From contig CAIKZE010000060.1 of assembly GCA_903831825.1 (NCBI GenBank), positions 1 to 56,164 of the forward strand: 56,164 bases of DNA, read 5' to 3'. Shown here piece after piece: positions 30,897 to 42,100 of the stretch. A program made the position numbers and the translations under genes. How positions within the stretch are numbered: the first letter of the stretch is position 1; every line of letters starts with the position of its first letter. The notes under the pieces are model-generated. The model had not been told where the DNA came from, made no database searches, and saw only the letters and a list, made by a program, of their open reading frames with translations. This stretch comes from an uncultured Lentisphaeria bacterium (GTDB taxonomy: Bacteria; Verrucomicrobiota; Lentisphaeria; Victivallales; Victivallaceae).

Positions 30897-32948
30897 ATGA
30901 ATCAAGAGAGACTTGTTCGCGGATTTCAGTGGGATATTGCCCGTCAAATGGAAAATGTCGATTTTATGTTGAGTTTGATTCCCAAGTATGCGGCCTGGGG
31001 TTATGACGAAATATATCTTTACGTGGAGGATGCTTTTGACTATCCTTCCGTTCCGGGAGTGGGGCGCAAGGGGGCATTGACCCCGCAAGAGATGGAAACA
31101 CTGACCCGTGCCGCTGAACGGCACGGCATGAAGATGATTCCCATAGTTCCGCTGATGGGGCATACTGCGTATTTGATGAAAACGCCTCAACTCATGCAGC
31201 TTGCTGAAAAGCGCGACGAAAGCGGCAACCCATTGCAGTGCGGTCAGATTTGTCCATTGCATGCGGAGACCCCGAAATTGGCCGAAAAACTGCTGCGCGA
31301 CGTTGCTCCCTATTGTACGGCGGGAATCGTGCATGTCGGCCTGGATGAATCGTTTGAAATCGGCACATGCCCAAAATGCAGGGCGGAGGTGAAACGCATT
31401 GGACTGGCGCGCCATTTTGTCAATCACATTTTGCGGCTTCATGAAGTATGCCGGGGATTGGGGCTGAGAATGGGGATGTGGGGGGATATGTTGTATTACA
31501 TGCTGGATGCCATTCCGCTTCTACCCAAAGACATTGTCGTATATGACTGGTACTATTATCCATTCAAACAACTGCCAAAGGTTGAACTTTACAATTTTGC
31601 CGGGGTTGACTTGACAGGACTTTTGACGGCCGCCGGGATTGAGGTTTATGGATGTCCTAACAACGGTCCTTTCAACAAGGAACCAATCACTCCATTCATC
31701 GATCGTCTGGAAAATGTGATTTCCTGGTGGCGTTACTGTCATCGGAAGAAGGCCAAAGGCATCCTGATTACATCATGGAGTCCCAATCGAACGTCTCCAG
31801 AACTGAATACATTGGTGGATGCCGCGGCAGCAAGTCTCTGGCTGAACCCGGGGGGGACGAATCCTGAAAAAATGTTGGAACAAGGGGTGAATCGCGCGTG
31901 GGGCGCCCGCAAGCCGTCGGTGGCCAAGCTTGTTGCAGAGGTCGAAAAATATCAATATTGCGGGTACTATCGCTGGCAGACCTATGACAACTGGCGGGCC
32001 CTGGCAAACGGAGATCCGGTCACCCCGTTCCGCCGTGAGGAAAAACATTTTCAAAATCTGGTGGATCGTGCGGAGGCCGAGCAAACTTCCGTTCCGTTCA
32101 AAAACATTCTCAATATTCGTCACTACATTGCACAGAAGGATCTTTTCCTTAGCGAAAATTCCGCGCGGATTTTCCATGCCCGGCAGTGCCTTGCGCAAAT
32201 TTTCCGTGCCCGGCAGAATCTGGCGGGGAGTCAGCGCACATCAGCTCTTGCATGTTTGCAGAAGATACAAACGTCTGCCGGCGAACTTCTCTCCGCTAAT
32301 CGCAAAGCATTGAAGTCAACCCGACTGGTCTGGCGGCGTTCGCGTTCAATAACTGAAAAGAATCCCACCGAAGAGATGCTTCAGGCCGATCAGCGGAAGC
32401 TGGCAGAGCTTGAACACTTCCTGGACCAGGCAAAAAAGGATCTGTCGATTCTTTGGAAGGCCAATCCTTTAACGGGGCAGTGGCAATTGCTATTCTGGGT
32501 TAGAACTACCGAACCGGCGCTGCAGGGCGCGGTGGTTCAAGCGCCGGACGAGAAGGGAGAATGGAAAAATATTCATTCCGTATGGTCGTTGGAATTCATT
32601 GCCGAAGCAGGCAATGCAAAGGCTGATTTTAACCGCCATCATTCGGTGCCGATGGAATGGGATGGACTGAAGAAGCTTGAATTGCGGTTGGGAGTCCGTG
32701 GTTTTGGTCGTCTGGAGATTTATGGTCTATGCCTGACAAACGGAGTTCAAACGCTCGTTCCGCAACAGCTTGTTTACGGCGGCGGCACGGTTGAAAACAT
32801 GGAAGCGATAATACGAGAAGACGAACCTCATGCAGTTTTTGGTGACCGTGCTCCATGTGAGGGCTTTCCTCCTATCGATTGGACGGCCAACAGGCGCTGG
32901 GTGGATATAGGCTTCACCCCGATTTCCAAGGCTGACAGCGCACAGTAA
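30897..32948 (+). CDS. GH20-like glycoside hydrolase (beta-hexosaminidase-like), cytoplasmic
   Basis: A 683-residue protein with no signal peptide. The N-terminal about 350 residues are a TIM-barrel of the GH20 type: RGFQWDIARQ at 8, YDEIYLYVEDAF near 36-47, PLMGHTAYLM at 85, and the catalytic-pair segment HVGLDES with D150-E151, where GH20 enzymes have their polarising Asp and acid Glu. After it comes GMWGDMLYYM. GH20 enzymes cleave terminal N-acetylhexosamines. The C-terminal half is helix-rich, with a region after about 530 that may be a small beta-domain. AAGGG precedes the start. It stands next to an MFS transporter gene, which suggests cleavage of imported oligosaccharides. Confidence 0.7.
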   Translation: MNQERLVRGFQWDIARQMENVDFMLSLIPKYAAWGYDEIYLYVEDAFDYPSVPGVGRKGALTPQEMETLTRAAERHGMKMIPIVPLMGHTAYLMKTPQLMQLAEKRDESGNPLQCGQICPLHAETPKLAEKLLRDVAPYCTAGIVHVGLDESFEIGTCPKCRAEVKRIGLARHFVNHILRLHEVCRGLGLRMGMWGDMLYYMLDAIPLLPKDIVVYDWYYYPFKQLPKVELYNFAGVDLTGLLTAAGIEVYGCPNNGPFNKEPITPFIDRLENVISWWRYCHRKKAKGILITSWSPNRTSPELNTLVDAAAASLWLNPGGTNPEKMLEQGVNRAWGARKPSVAKLVAEVEKYQYCGYYRWQTYDNWRALANGDPVTPFRREEKHFQNLVDRAEAEQTSVPFKNILNIRHYIAQKDLFLSENSARIFHARQCLAQIFRARQNLAGSQRTSALACLQKIQTSAGELLSANRKALKSTRLVWRRSRSITEKNPTEEMLQADQRKLAELEHFLDQAKKDLSILWKANPLTGQWQLLFWVRTTEPALQGAVVQAPDEKGEWKNIHSVWSLEFIAEAGNAKADFNRHHSVPMEWDGLKKLELRLGVRGFGRLEIYGLCLTNGVQTLVPQQLVYGGGTVENMEAIIREDEPHAVFGDRAPCEGFPPIDWTANRRWVDIGFTPISKADSAQ

Positions 32949-33003
32949 AAGAACGTTTCTAAAAACGGCAGAATGCCGGATATAACAAAGGCGATAAAAG
33001 AGA

Positions 33004-34314
33004 ATGGCACAAGCAACAGTATCAGCCAGTCATGCAATGCCGGAACTGTCTCCGGAGCTGACGGCATATTACACCAATACTAAATTAATGTGGAAAAACG
33101 TGTTGCTGATTATGCTGGCCAACATCGGCTGGACGATCAGTTTCTCATTCCTGGGGCCGCTGATGCTGTTGCGGATGAACAAGCTGGGCGTACACGAAGG
33201 TACGCTTGGGTTGCTAAGTTCGACCAATCTCTGGGTAGTCAGTTTCCTGGTCATGTATTTCTCCTGGAAAAGCGATCATTACACTTCCCGATGGGGTCGC
33301 CGGCTGCCGTTTTTGTTCATGTCGGTGCCGTTCATTGTCCTCAGCATCTCGCTGTTTCCGTTTTTCGTGTGGGTGCCAATGCTGATTGGCCTGACTATTG
33401 TGCAGATGCTGGCGACAGACGTCAAAGCGTCAACGTTTCCGCTGTTAAGCATCGACTGCGTCCGCAAAGACGTGCTGGCCAGGATGGGCTCAATCAATGC
33501 GATTGCCTGCGGACTGGTCGCCTTTATCGGGATAAGATACGGGGTGAGATTGGCCGATGTGGCTGAATGGCTGCCCTATACGCTGGGGTCCGCCATCATG
33601 TGCATGACTACCTACGCCGCGACGTTTATCAAGGAGCCGCCGATCCATAATCCTACTGCCGAGACGTTCAAACCGTGGTCGGCGCTGAAGGTCGGCTGGA
33701 GTGACAGGAGAACTATCATTTTGATGCTTGGCGTCGGCACGGTCCATTCTTTCCAGTGTATGTATAGCGTCTGGGTCTGGCTCTATGCTAAAAATGCCCT
33801 GGGCGTCGAACGCGCTGACTGCGCGAACGCTTTGTCATGGAGCGCGTTGATCGGGGTGACGCTGGCGTTTCCAGTCGGTTGGGCGATAGATAAATTCGGC
33901 AGTTATAAAATTATTGCCGCTTTCTGGGTTTTGGAGGTGATTGGTTTTATTTATGCCATGCAGGTAAATTCAGTTAACACCTTGATAATACTTTCCATTA
34001 TTATATGTTTCACCGCGCCGTTTTATGCCAGTGCGGATATGCTGGTTTTTAAAACCTGTCATCCTTCCATTGTCGGTTCGATGACGTCATCCTGTTCATT
34101 CCTGCGAAATATGAGCGTCGGTACGATAATCTTTGTTTCCGGTTATGTAATCCAGCAAACCCACAATTATAAAACCGCGTTTATCCTGGGGATTTGCCTG
34201 AGCACGGTCGGGATTTCCATGTTTTGGATTTACTATTATCTGATGACTCGCACTAAGGCGCCGGCAGTGGTGGAATTAAGTGACCCCGCAGAAGAACCTG
34301 CGGCAAGCGCATAG
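33004..34314 (+). CDS. MFS transporter, probable sugar or oligosaccharide carrier
   Basis: A 436-residue carrier with about twelve membrane segments. The loop between segments 2 and 3 reads SWKSDHYTSRWGRRLPFLF, a variant of the MFS signature that is also common in sugar:cation symporters (the SDRTRTRWGRRRP type). Another cytoplasmic loop has GWAIDKFGSYK. The N-terminus (about 35 residues) is cytoplasmic and hydrophilic. Placed between a GH20-like enzyme and a Gfo/Idh/MocA oxidoreductase, it is the only transporter in the locus and the likely importer of its product. Confidence 0.85.
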   Translation: MAQATVSASHAMPELSPELTAYYTNTKLMWKNVLLIMLANIGWTISFSFLGPLMLLRMNKLGVHEGTLGLLSSTNLWVVSFLVMYFSWKSDHYTSRWGRRLPFLFMSVPFIVLSISLFPFFVWVPMLIGLTIVQMLATDVKASTFPLLSIDCVRKDVLARMGSINAIACGLVAFIGIRYGVRLADVAEWLPYTLGSAIMCMTTYAATFIKEPPIHNPTAETFKPWSALKVGWSDRRTIILMLGVGTVHSFQCMYSVWVWLYAKNALGVERADCANALSWSALIGVTLAFPVGWAIDKFGSYKIIAAFWVLEVIGFIYAMQVNSVNTLIILSIIICFTAPFYASADMLVFKTCHPSIVGSMTSSCSFLRNMSVGTIIFVSGYVIQQTHNYKTAFILGICLSTVGISMFWIYYYLMTRTKAPAVVELSDPAEEPAASA

Positions 34315-34396
34315 GGTGAATATCTAAAAAACGCAACGGCAATTTCGTTAAACACATAAAGTGGCAACTTAATTTATAAAAAAGGAAGAAGTGTGC

Positions 34397-35476
34397 ATGA
34401 AAAAGATTGATGTGGCGGTATTGGGGCTTGGCGGCATGGGAGGCACCCATGTCGGCGCGGCCAAGGCGTCCAAGTATGTGAAGAATATTTATGGTTACGA
34501 ACCGGATGCCGGGCGAGCCGCGTTACGGGGCAAGGAACTCGGCGTCAAAGCCACTTCCGACCTGGATTCGATCCTGAACAATCCTGAAATCAAACTCATC
34601 TATATCGCGGCGATAAATCCTGTCCATGCCGAACTGACGATCAAGTCGCTTCGCGCGGGCAAAGCGGTTATGTGCGAAAAACCGATGGCGGAAAACCTTA
34701 AAGACGCGAAAGAGATGATCAAGGTTCAAAAGGAAACCGGTAATTTCCTGCAAATCGGGTTTGAGCTTCATTACTCGAAAATATATATGACGGCCAAGGA
34801 ATGGATTGACAAAGGGTTGATTGGCAAGGTGGTGAACAGCCACTGCCGCTATTATTGCAGCGAATTTCATTCCAGAAACACCTGGCGCAGTAACAGCAAG
34901 GGGACATTGATCGGGGAGAAACTTTCCCATTACATAGATTTGCAACGCTGGTTTACCGGCAGTCAGGTCAAAGAGGTGTTTTCAATGACAGCTCCCAACG
35001 TCGTTGATTATTTTAACCATCCCGACAACCACCAGATCAGCATGCGCTTCAAAAACGGTGCCATCTCAAATCTGAATTTCTGTATGTATCTCGGGGAATC
35101 GGACCACCGCGATCCGCTGCTTGAAATGTTGGAGAAACAGTCCGATGACGGTCATTTTCTGCAATATCACATCTTCGGAACTAAAGGTGCGATAGAAACC
35201 GATGTGTTCCGCCGCCGGATTCGCCGCTGGGAATTCACCGACGGCCCGGAACATCTGGTCAGCAAAATCGTGGACAAAGTCACCTACACGAAAAGTGAAG
35301 ACAATGATTGGATTCATAATACTCATGGACAGAATGTCCGCATCGCCGAACTGGTGGCGAAGGGCCTGCCGCCGGAAAATCCGGCGACGGACTCATTCGA
35401 AACCATGAGGGCCGGATTTGCGGCGGAAATATCGGAAAGAGAACAAAGGATCGTCAAATTAAGTGAATTGAAATGA
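34397..35476 (+). CDS. Gfo/Idh/MocA-family oxidoreductase
   Basis: A 359-residue dehydrogenase. The N-terminal Rossmann site is VAVLGLGGMGGTHVG (residues 6-20), the conserved CEKPMAEN lies near residue 94, and the active-site helix is GEKLSHYIDLQRWF. The family oxidises or reduces sugars and inositols with NAD(P), or helps NAD-dependent glycosidic cleavage (GH109). I use the ATG at 34397, eight bases after AAGGAAG, rather than the GTG two codons earlier. No Tat leader is present, so it acts in the cytoplasm. It probably handles the monosaccharide released in this locus. Confidence 0.88.
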   Translation: MKKIDVAVLGLGGMGGTHVGAAKASKYVKNIYGYEPDAGRAALRGKELGVKATSDLDSILNNPEIKLIYIAAINPVHAELTIKSLRAGKAVMCEKPMAENLKDAKEMIKVQKETGNFLQIGFELHYSKIYMTAKEWIDKGLIGKVVNSHCRYYCSEFHSRNTWRSNSKGTLIGEKLSHYIDLQRWFTGSQVKEVFSMTAPNVVDYFNHPDNHQISMRFKNGAISNLNFCMYLGESDHRDPLLEMLEKQSDDGHFLQYHIFGTKGAIETDVFRRRIRRWEFTDGPEHLVSKIVDKVTYTKSEDNDWIHNTHGQNVRIAELVAKGLPPENPATDSFETMRAGFAAEISEREQRIVKLSELK

Positions 35477-35540
35477 TATAAGGAAAAGTGTTTCCCGTTT
35501 TTGTATTGTTTGTTTCATATATAAAAAAGGATTGATAAAC

Positions 35541-38500
35541 ATGATGCCTGGTAAAAAGATTATTTTTGCAGTCGGCGCCATACTTCTCTCGAACTTATGT
35601 ACTTTTTGCAACGCCGAGCCCCCGATAGCGCTTGGCCTTGCCGAGAATGAGGCGGAAAAGTATAATGTTGAGTTCATGCAGTATAACCGGATGCAGCCGG
35701 TCTACAAGGAGAACGGAATCCAGGCATCGCTTTTCGAGTTCGGCGCATTCACGGGTAAAGACTGGACCGAAGAGAAGATATACAATCTTTTAAAACAATA
35801 TCATGTGGTTCACTTGACCACCACTGAAAACGGGATTGTTACCGTTACTCCTGAATTGGAGGAACATGCGAAAATTGCCGCCGCCGCATTGGCTCACTAT
35901 GTGAAAGACGGCGGCGGCCTGTATATTCAGCCGCGAGCAGTCCGCTACCCCAATGATCAGGACGAGAAATACTGGAATCTGGTGCTGGAGCCGTTTGGGG
36001 CGCAGATTCTCCACGAGGCGACCTTTGACAAAACCAGGGCTTTCGAAGGAAAGACTCTCGGCATGGCAACATTCTGGTTTACATCCAACATCAAGCCTCA
36101 TCCGGTGACGGAAGGTGTTCGGGGCCTGTGTCTGCCGCGTGACGGGTTGGCTTTCCCGGCGGTTCCCGCAATGCAATATTCCCCGGCTTGGCAGGTGGTA
36201 GTCAGCGGCATGAAAGAAGCGCAGAGCTATAAGACCGGCCATGACAACATAACCAACACCGACAACGCGGGAACATACAAGGAAAATCCTCCGGTTGTCG
36301 CGGTTCGCGAATTCGGCAAGGGCCGCGTGGTCTGCTACCCTATGCATGTCATTTTCTCCGGTCTCAACCATAGAAATCTGATCTGGTCGGATATAACGGA
36401 GTGCAACGGCAACAAGGCGGCGGGCTTGCCGAGCGACAGCATGAAGCTGCAGATGAACAGCTACAAGTGGCTGGGCGAATCTGCGAAGAAAGTCGCGGAT
36501 ATGGGTACATATAAGCCGGCGCCATACAAACTGGTTGAATTTCCTAAAAGTATAAATCTGGATCAATTGCAGTTCGGAAAACCCTTTGGCGGAGATCCGA
36601 ACTTCTCTTATCCGGACGGACAGAAACCGCTGATTCGCGCACCAACCCAGGGGGTGCGCGGAATACTTGGCGTAAAGACAAAATATACAGACGGCAAGGG
36701 TACGGTGGAGGAATATGTCAAGGCGGCCAAGGCCGCGGGACTCGGCTTCATCGTTTTCAATGACCCCCTGGAAAAACTTACGCCGGAAACGCTCAATAAG
36801 TTGAAGGCCGACTGCGCTGCCGCAAGCAAGGACGGTGAATTTTATGCGTGTCCGGGTATTGAATTTTACGATGGGCTTGGTACCCGGTATGCCATCTGGG
36901 GCGAAAAAATAGTTTTTCCGGAGAAAGAATTTACAGACAAGAAATGGAAATATACGCAATGGGACGGACAAAAGGTCAATTTCTACGGGAAATACATGGA
37001 TCAGATCGGCTTTCCAGGCAGCGCGGTGATCGATTACAAGCAGATGTGCGCAAATGACGCACACCCCGAAAACCAATGGTGGTTCTACAACTATCTGCCG
37101 TTCGTCTATGACAAGGACAAATTGATTGCCGACAACTACGGGAACTATCTGGCCGGGTTGCGTGATCTGCGCTGGGCCGCTCTCGCCTCATATACGAGAG
37201 TTTATGATCCCGCGGATGTGGCCGCGGCGGCTAAGACTTTCTGGACGTCATTTCCTGACATGGCGTCGGCCAAGGGCGGACTGAATACGCGCGCCGCCTC
37301 ATATGGATCCCCGTGGTGGCCGGCGTACTATGTCAGCCAGGGGCCGAGCATTGTTTCATGGGAAGCCATCAATCCGCAAATGGAATACAACTGGATGCAG
37401 ACTCGCGGCGCGCAGCGTGTGCGCCTGAAATTCAACGTCAAGTCAGATTCTGGAATCGCCGATGTGAAGGTTCACGATGCCGACCTGGGACTGGTCCGCC
37501 GCTACACCGGCAAAGGCGAAAAAGAACTGGCGCGCGAATTTGAAATGGTGGATGACAAACAGCATTACCTGACTCTCGAAGTGACTGACACCGCCGGCAA
37601 GAAAGCATTGTCTCAATACATTTTTATTTTCAGCTACAAACAGGGACTTTTCAGATGCGGGGATAATCTGAACATACTGGGCGCAACCGGAATGATCTGG
37701 CATCCCGACCGCAATGAAATGCTGGCGCAGGTGCGGAATTTCAACAACGGCGACGATTATGCATTGATGGGCTGGGACACCGGCGTACCGCTTTGTCCTT
37801 CGCCAAATTGCTGGCCCATGGACTATATCAACATCAAAGGGGTTGGAAATTACCCCGATGTATATAAGTTGAATGCCACGGTCAGCAAACTCATGGATGT
37901 CACGCTGGGGAGCTATAACTTTCAGATCGCGTCGATGCGGATGAGCAAACTTTCACAGCGCTTTGACAACGGGCAGCGCCCCGGTCCGGCGCTATGTTCG
38001 GTACCCAAGGACATTGGAGACCTGGAATATTTTGAAAGAACTCATACGATCTACTCGGCCAACGACAAGACTGACTGGTACACGGCATGGAACCAGCGCA
38101 GAGGCAAGGAAGGACGCAAGGATTACCAGGGGTCGATTATCTGGCATGAAGGCGAAATTAAAATCAAGAAGGACATCACGCTAGCGGGAGCAATTCCCAT
38201 TCCTCTAATCCTGATGCGCTGTCCGGTCGATTTGCAGAACGGATGGGGCAATGTGTTCATCGTGACGGATGCGAAGGAAGGCACTCGCGTGACGATTCTG
38301 AGAGATATGAAGACGAATGTAAGTTCAGCCGGAACATTGAAGGCGGGCGGCTACATTTCGCAGATGCCGACGCTTGTGGGTTATCATGCCCTGCTGGCTC
38401 CTGATTCCAATCTTTCCTACACCAATCATATGCAGAGCGGTTCCATTATAGGCATTGGCCGGGATGGTCAGGAGCTGAAGGCGGGAACAATATTGAAATA

Positions 38501-39092
38501 CCGTTACGGAATGGGAACTTTTGCGGATCCGGCGGCTGGAAACCAACTGCTGGAACACACGGTAAAAGCATTGAACATTGGCGGCGGAAAAGACGGTTAT
38601 CCGGTAGAAATTAAGACTGGCGAACTGGTTGACGCCGTGTTTTTCTTCACCGTCAGGGCGAAGGACAATGAAGCGGTGTTCAAGCTGGGGCCGCGGAAGC
38701 TGATTATAGATCTGCCGATCCGCGTGCAGGAACTTGAGGACAACGGCTGTGCCGCGATTTACAGCACTAAACGGCCATGGTTCCGGTTTGTCCCGGTGGT
38801 CAAGGATATCGCGATTTTCCAGGAATCTATCGAGCAGGCCAACGAAATGTGGGTCGGAAATGTTTTCGTCTGTGACAACAAGGATGTGAAAATGACTCTC
38901 GTCGTGGACGGGCAGGCTAAAGGCGCAAAACCGTTCCTGGATATCAACAACCCGACCGGGCAGGAAATTTCCGCAACAGTTCATTCTCCCGCGAATACCC
39001 CGGTGTTCGGCGGTTTAAGCGCTCCGGTTAAAATCCCGGCCGGTGAAAGCATCAGGTTGCAAATCGATGGAAAGAGGATTAATCTTCTATAA
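35541..39092 (+). CDS. Large secreted protein, amidotransferase-like plus degenerate PHP-like domain (copy 1)
   Basis: 1183 residues. A signal peptide (residues 1-25) ends at NA-EPP. Residues about 40-310 look like a class I glutamine amidotransferase/ThuA-type fold (YHVVHLTTTENG, YVKDGGGLYIQPRAV, HPVTEGVRGL, REFGKGRVVCYP). Residues about 373-455 resemble a PHP phosphoesterase, with KTKYTDGKGTVEEYVKAAKA and CPGIEFYDGLGTRYAIWG, but the metal-binding HxH is replaced (K379 stands where the second His would be). About 700 further residues are beta-rich with no recognised domain. The ATG at 35541 lies ten bases after AAAAAAGG. It is followed, 13 bases on, by a paralogue. Function unknown; a binding or structural role on a glycan is possible. 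Confidence 0.7.
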   Translation: MMPGKKIIFAVGAILLSNLCTFCNAEPPIALGLAENEAEKYNVEFMQYNRMQPVYKENGIQASLFEFGAFTGKDWTEEKIYNLLKQYHVVHLTTTENGIVTVTPELEEHAKIAAAALAHYVKDGGGLYIQPRAVRYPNDQDEKYWNLVLEPFGAQILHEATFDKTRAFEGKTLGMATFWFTSNIKPHPVTEGVRGLCLPRDGLAFPAVPAMQYSPAWQVVVSGMKEAQSYKTGHDNITNTDNAGTYKENPPVVAVREFGKGRVVCYPMHVIFSGLNHRNLIWSDITECNGNKAAGLPSDSMKLQMNSYKWLGESAKKVADMGTYKPAPYKLVEFPKSINLDQLQFGKPFGGDPNFSYPDGQKPLIRAPTQGVRGILGVKTKYTDGKGTVEEYVKAAKAAGLGFIVFNDPLEKLTPETLNKLKADCAAASKDGEFYACPGIEFYDGLGTRYAIWGEKIVFPEKEFTDKKWKYTQWDGQKVNFYGKYMDQIGFPGSAVIDYKQMCANDAHPENQWWFYNYLPFVYDKDKLIADNYGNYLAGLRDLRWAALASYTRVYDPADVAAAAKTFWTSFPDMASAKGGLNTRAASYGSPWWPAYYVSQGPSIVSWEAINPQMEYNWMQTRGAQRVRLKFNVKSDSGIADVKVHDADLGLVRRYTGKGEKELAREFEMVDDKQHYLTLEVTDTAGKKALSQYIFIFSYKQGLFRCGDNLNILGATGMIWHPDRNEMLAQVRNFNNGDDYALMGWDTGVPLCPSPNCWPMDYINIKGVGNYPDVYKLNATVSKLMDVTLGSYNFQIASMRMSKLSQRFDNGQRPGPALCSVPKDIGDLEYFERTHTIYSANDKTDWYTAWNQRRGKEGRKDYQGSIIWHEGEIKIKKDITLAGAIPIPLILMRCPVDLQNGWGNVFIVTDAKEGTRVTILRDMKTNVSSAGTLKAGGYISQMPTLVGYHALLAPDSNLSYTNHMQSGSIIGIGRDGQELKAGTILKYRYGMGTFADPAAGNQLLEHTVKALNIGGGKDGYPVEIKTGELVDAVFFFTVRAKDNEAVFKLGPRKLIIDLPIRVQELEDNGCAAIYSTKRPWFRFVPVVKDIAIFQESIEQANEMWVGNVFVCDNKDVKMTLVVDGQAKGAKPFLDINNPTGQEISATVHSPANTPVFGGLSAPVKIPAGESIRLQIDGKRINLL

Positions 39093-39105
39093 AGGAAATT
39101 GTCCG

Positions 39106-42100
39106 ATGAAACTGATAAAGACATTATGTGTGTTAATGGTTTTCGCCGCAAGTATGCTTTCCGCGGCTGAACCTGTTCAAAAACCGCCTCTGGATTTAAA
39201 GGGGATCCGCATTTTGATCTGTGATGCATATTTCGATCTTCTCAATATTCCGGCAGTGCTTAAATTGAAGGCGGCAGGAGCCGAGGTGCGTGGCGGCAAC
39301 CTTTCCGAACTGACTTGGGATACAGCAAAGCAATATCATATAATCATTGCCGTGGACGAGCCGCCTTTGAAAAATAAACTTGGCGCGGAAGGGCCGCCTC
39401 AGGTGTTGGAAAAATTCGTTAAAGCCGGCGGCGGCGTCTTCTTTTTCTGCTCACATACGTCCGCGAAGAATGACATCAATCAATACCTGAAGCCATTTGG
39501 CGCGGAACTTCTAAGGGAACTGGTTGAAGACCCCCAGCAGACATTCCAGACGCCCACCGGGTTCAGGCTGGTATACGCCTACAGCGGGAATATTGCAACC
39601 GGCCATCCTGTGACCGAAGGCGTCAAGGGTATCTGGTACAATGCGCAGGTGGACCTTTTTCATACAAGCGCCATCGAAGTTTCCGGGGATTGGAAGATTC
39701 TCGTATCCGGTGAAGCAACCGCGAAATCGGCCAGCGTCGGAAACCTGAATGAAGAGCATCTCCGCAAGGCGGGAAAATTCCAGAGTTCACCGCCGATATT
39801 GGCCGCGCGGGAATTCGGACTCGGCACCGTTCTTCTGACCGGCATCTCGCCGATGGAGGCGTTTGACGGACAAGGGCTGCCTGCTTACCAGAGCATTTTG
39901 ATGGAAAAAGGTGATGGAATGCGGAAGAGTGATTTCGGACGCCTTTATGAAAATGCCCTGACTTGGATGGCGAAACACGCCGGAGAGGCGAAAGGCCTGG
40001 GAGAAGGTGAACTCAAACCCGTGGTCAACAACTGGGTTGATGCGCGGGCTATCGACTGGGATAAGGATGTTCTTGCCGGACAGAAATGCACAAAGCCCGC
40101 CAAGGGAGTCATCGGCCTCCATTCCACTCTTTCTGACGGGAAAGCCACACCCGAGGCGCTTATCGCCAGGGCGAAAGCTGCCGGGCTGCAATGGGTGGCA
40201 TTTACCGAAAAATTTGAAGTTCTTGCCGCCGGCCAATGGAAGCCTTCAGAAATTAATTCCCCCGGTTATGAAGCGGCTGAGAGGTTGAATACTCTTTCTC
40301 CGGTCAAATGGGAAATTCTCAGGAAAATATGCAGGGAGGCATCCACGGATGAGTTCTGCGCCATGCCGGGTCTGGATTATTCTGATAACACCGGAGACCG
40401 CTGGGTTGTGTTCGGAGATTTCAACTGGCCTCCGGAAAAAGTTTTCTCGCCGGATAAGACGAAAATCATCGATCCGCAATGGTGGTTCAACATCGGCACT
40501 GTGCCAAACGGGCCGTACAATGCAGGGAAGAATCACTTGCGCCCGTGGGACTGTTCCTTATATAACAGGTGGCCCGTCCGGACGACAATAGACGGCAAAC
40601 AGACGGATGACGCGCGTTCCGCATTCCGCTACGTCCAGGGCAATCAGGACGATCCGTTTCCGATGGCGGTGGATATGGTGTTCGATGAGAACCAGCTTGC
40701 CGGCGCCGCCGGACGCATGTGTAACTATCTGACCATAGACAAGCCCAAAGATCTTACCAAGCTGCTGAAGAATTACATGTATTACGGTTCCTGGATGGGA
40801 TTTGTCAGCGATGGGCCTGTCGTCACCGATTGGCGATGCTACAATGGCAGCCGGGGCACGGGGGGCAAATGGTATCTGGCATCCACGGAAAAATACCGCA
40901 TCAAGCTTGGCGTTCATTCGGATGAAGCGATAACCGACATAAAAATTTATGACGGGCCGCAGCTCTTCCTGCGCTTCTGTCCCGGAAAGCAGGATGTCTC
41001 CATTACGTTTGATGTGCCGCATGACAAACAGCGCACTCTCTTTGCGGAAATTACCGACGCCAAAGGCAGAATCGCTGTCACCGGAGGCCATTTCAGCCGG
41101 GATATGCTGAACTTCCGGTTTATGTGCGGCGACCGCGGCAACTCGATCTGCGACGCCATTCAGGTGGACGCCGCAGGCCCTTATTTGATGGGGCCCACTG
41201 CTCCGTATCAGCGTAAAATGACCCCTTTCGGCGCTGCGGCGGGTTACGGGATGAGGCATTTTAATATTCTTCCTCCCAGGTTTGACGGAGGCATGCGCCA
41301 GATTGCCATGCACATCATACCGAACATTAAAATTTCGGGATTCAGCTTGAACCCGCCAGGCAGCACGCTGGAGGCGAGAGATGAAATCCCGGTCTGTTCC
41401 CGTGACGGAATTCTCCAGGAAGATACTATAACCGGTTATTTTCCGGGGCGCGCGGATGCATGGAGTCCGAAACTGGAGCCGGTCGATATCAAGGATGTCA
41501 AAATCAGCTACCGTTATCTTGATATCACCGCTCGTGCCGGAGATCCCGGCGTGATTCTTTTTGAAGGTAAAGTACGCTTTGAAAAACCGGCCAAGCTTGA
41601 ATCGCTGGCCGTTTTCTCCGTATGTCATGCCGGCAGCCAGGGTGACGGCAACCAATATATGATTGCGACGCCGGATCGGACCGTGGCCGGAATTAACAGC
41701 TCTGTTCCTTTCAGCGCTTCCGCGCCTGTGATTCCAGGGAGTTATGTGGTCGCTTTCCCGTCTCTCTGGGGTTCCACCGGCGCCATGGCGCTGGATGACG
41801 GATATATTGCCGGCGTGTATGCGGTTTTACCCAGCGTCCGCCTTGATTTGTCTCTCGCCAACATGCCGCGGAATATGAAAGCGGGCGAAGAAATAAACTA
41901 CCGCATGGTTCTCATGCACGGGCCGCCGAATGAAGCGGCCAACACTTCCGGCTGGGAGGATTTCGCAAAAAGCATGGGATTCAACGGAAAACCGGCCTAT
42001 GAAGTCAAAGATGTGAAAGTTGGAAAGGTCACGGGAACCCGCTTCCTTCTGGAGCTTGAACCTGATGACGGCGGCTTTGTCGGAACGGTTACCGGGGCCA

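Noticed and set aside
40558-41655. 365-codon minus-strand open frame
   Set aside because: Antisense shadow of the large PHP-like gene; no start signal and no family resemblance.
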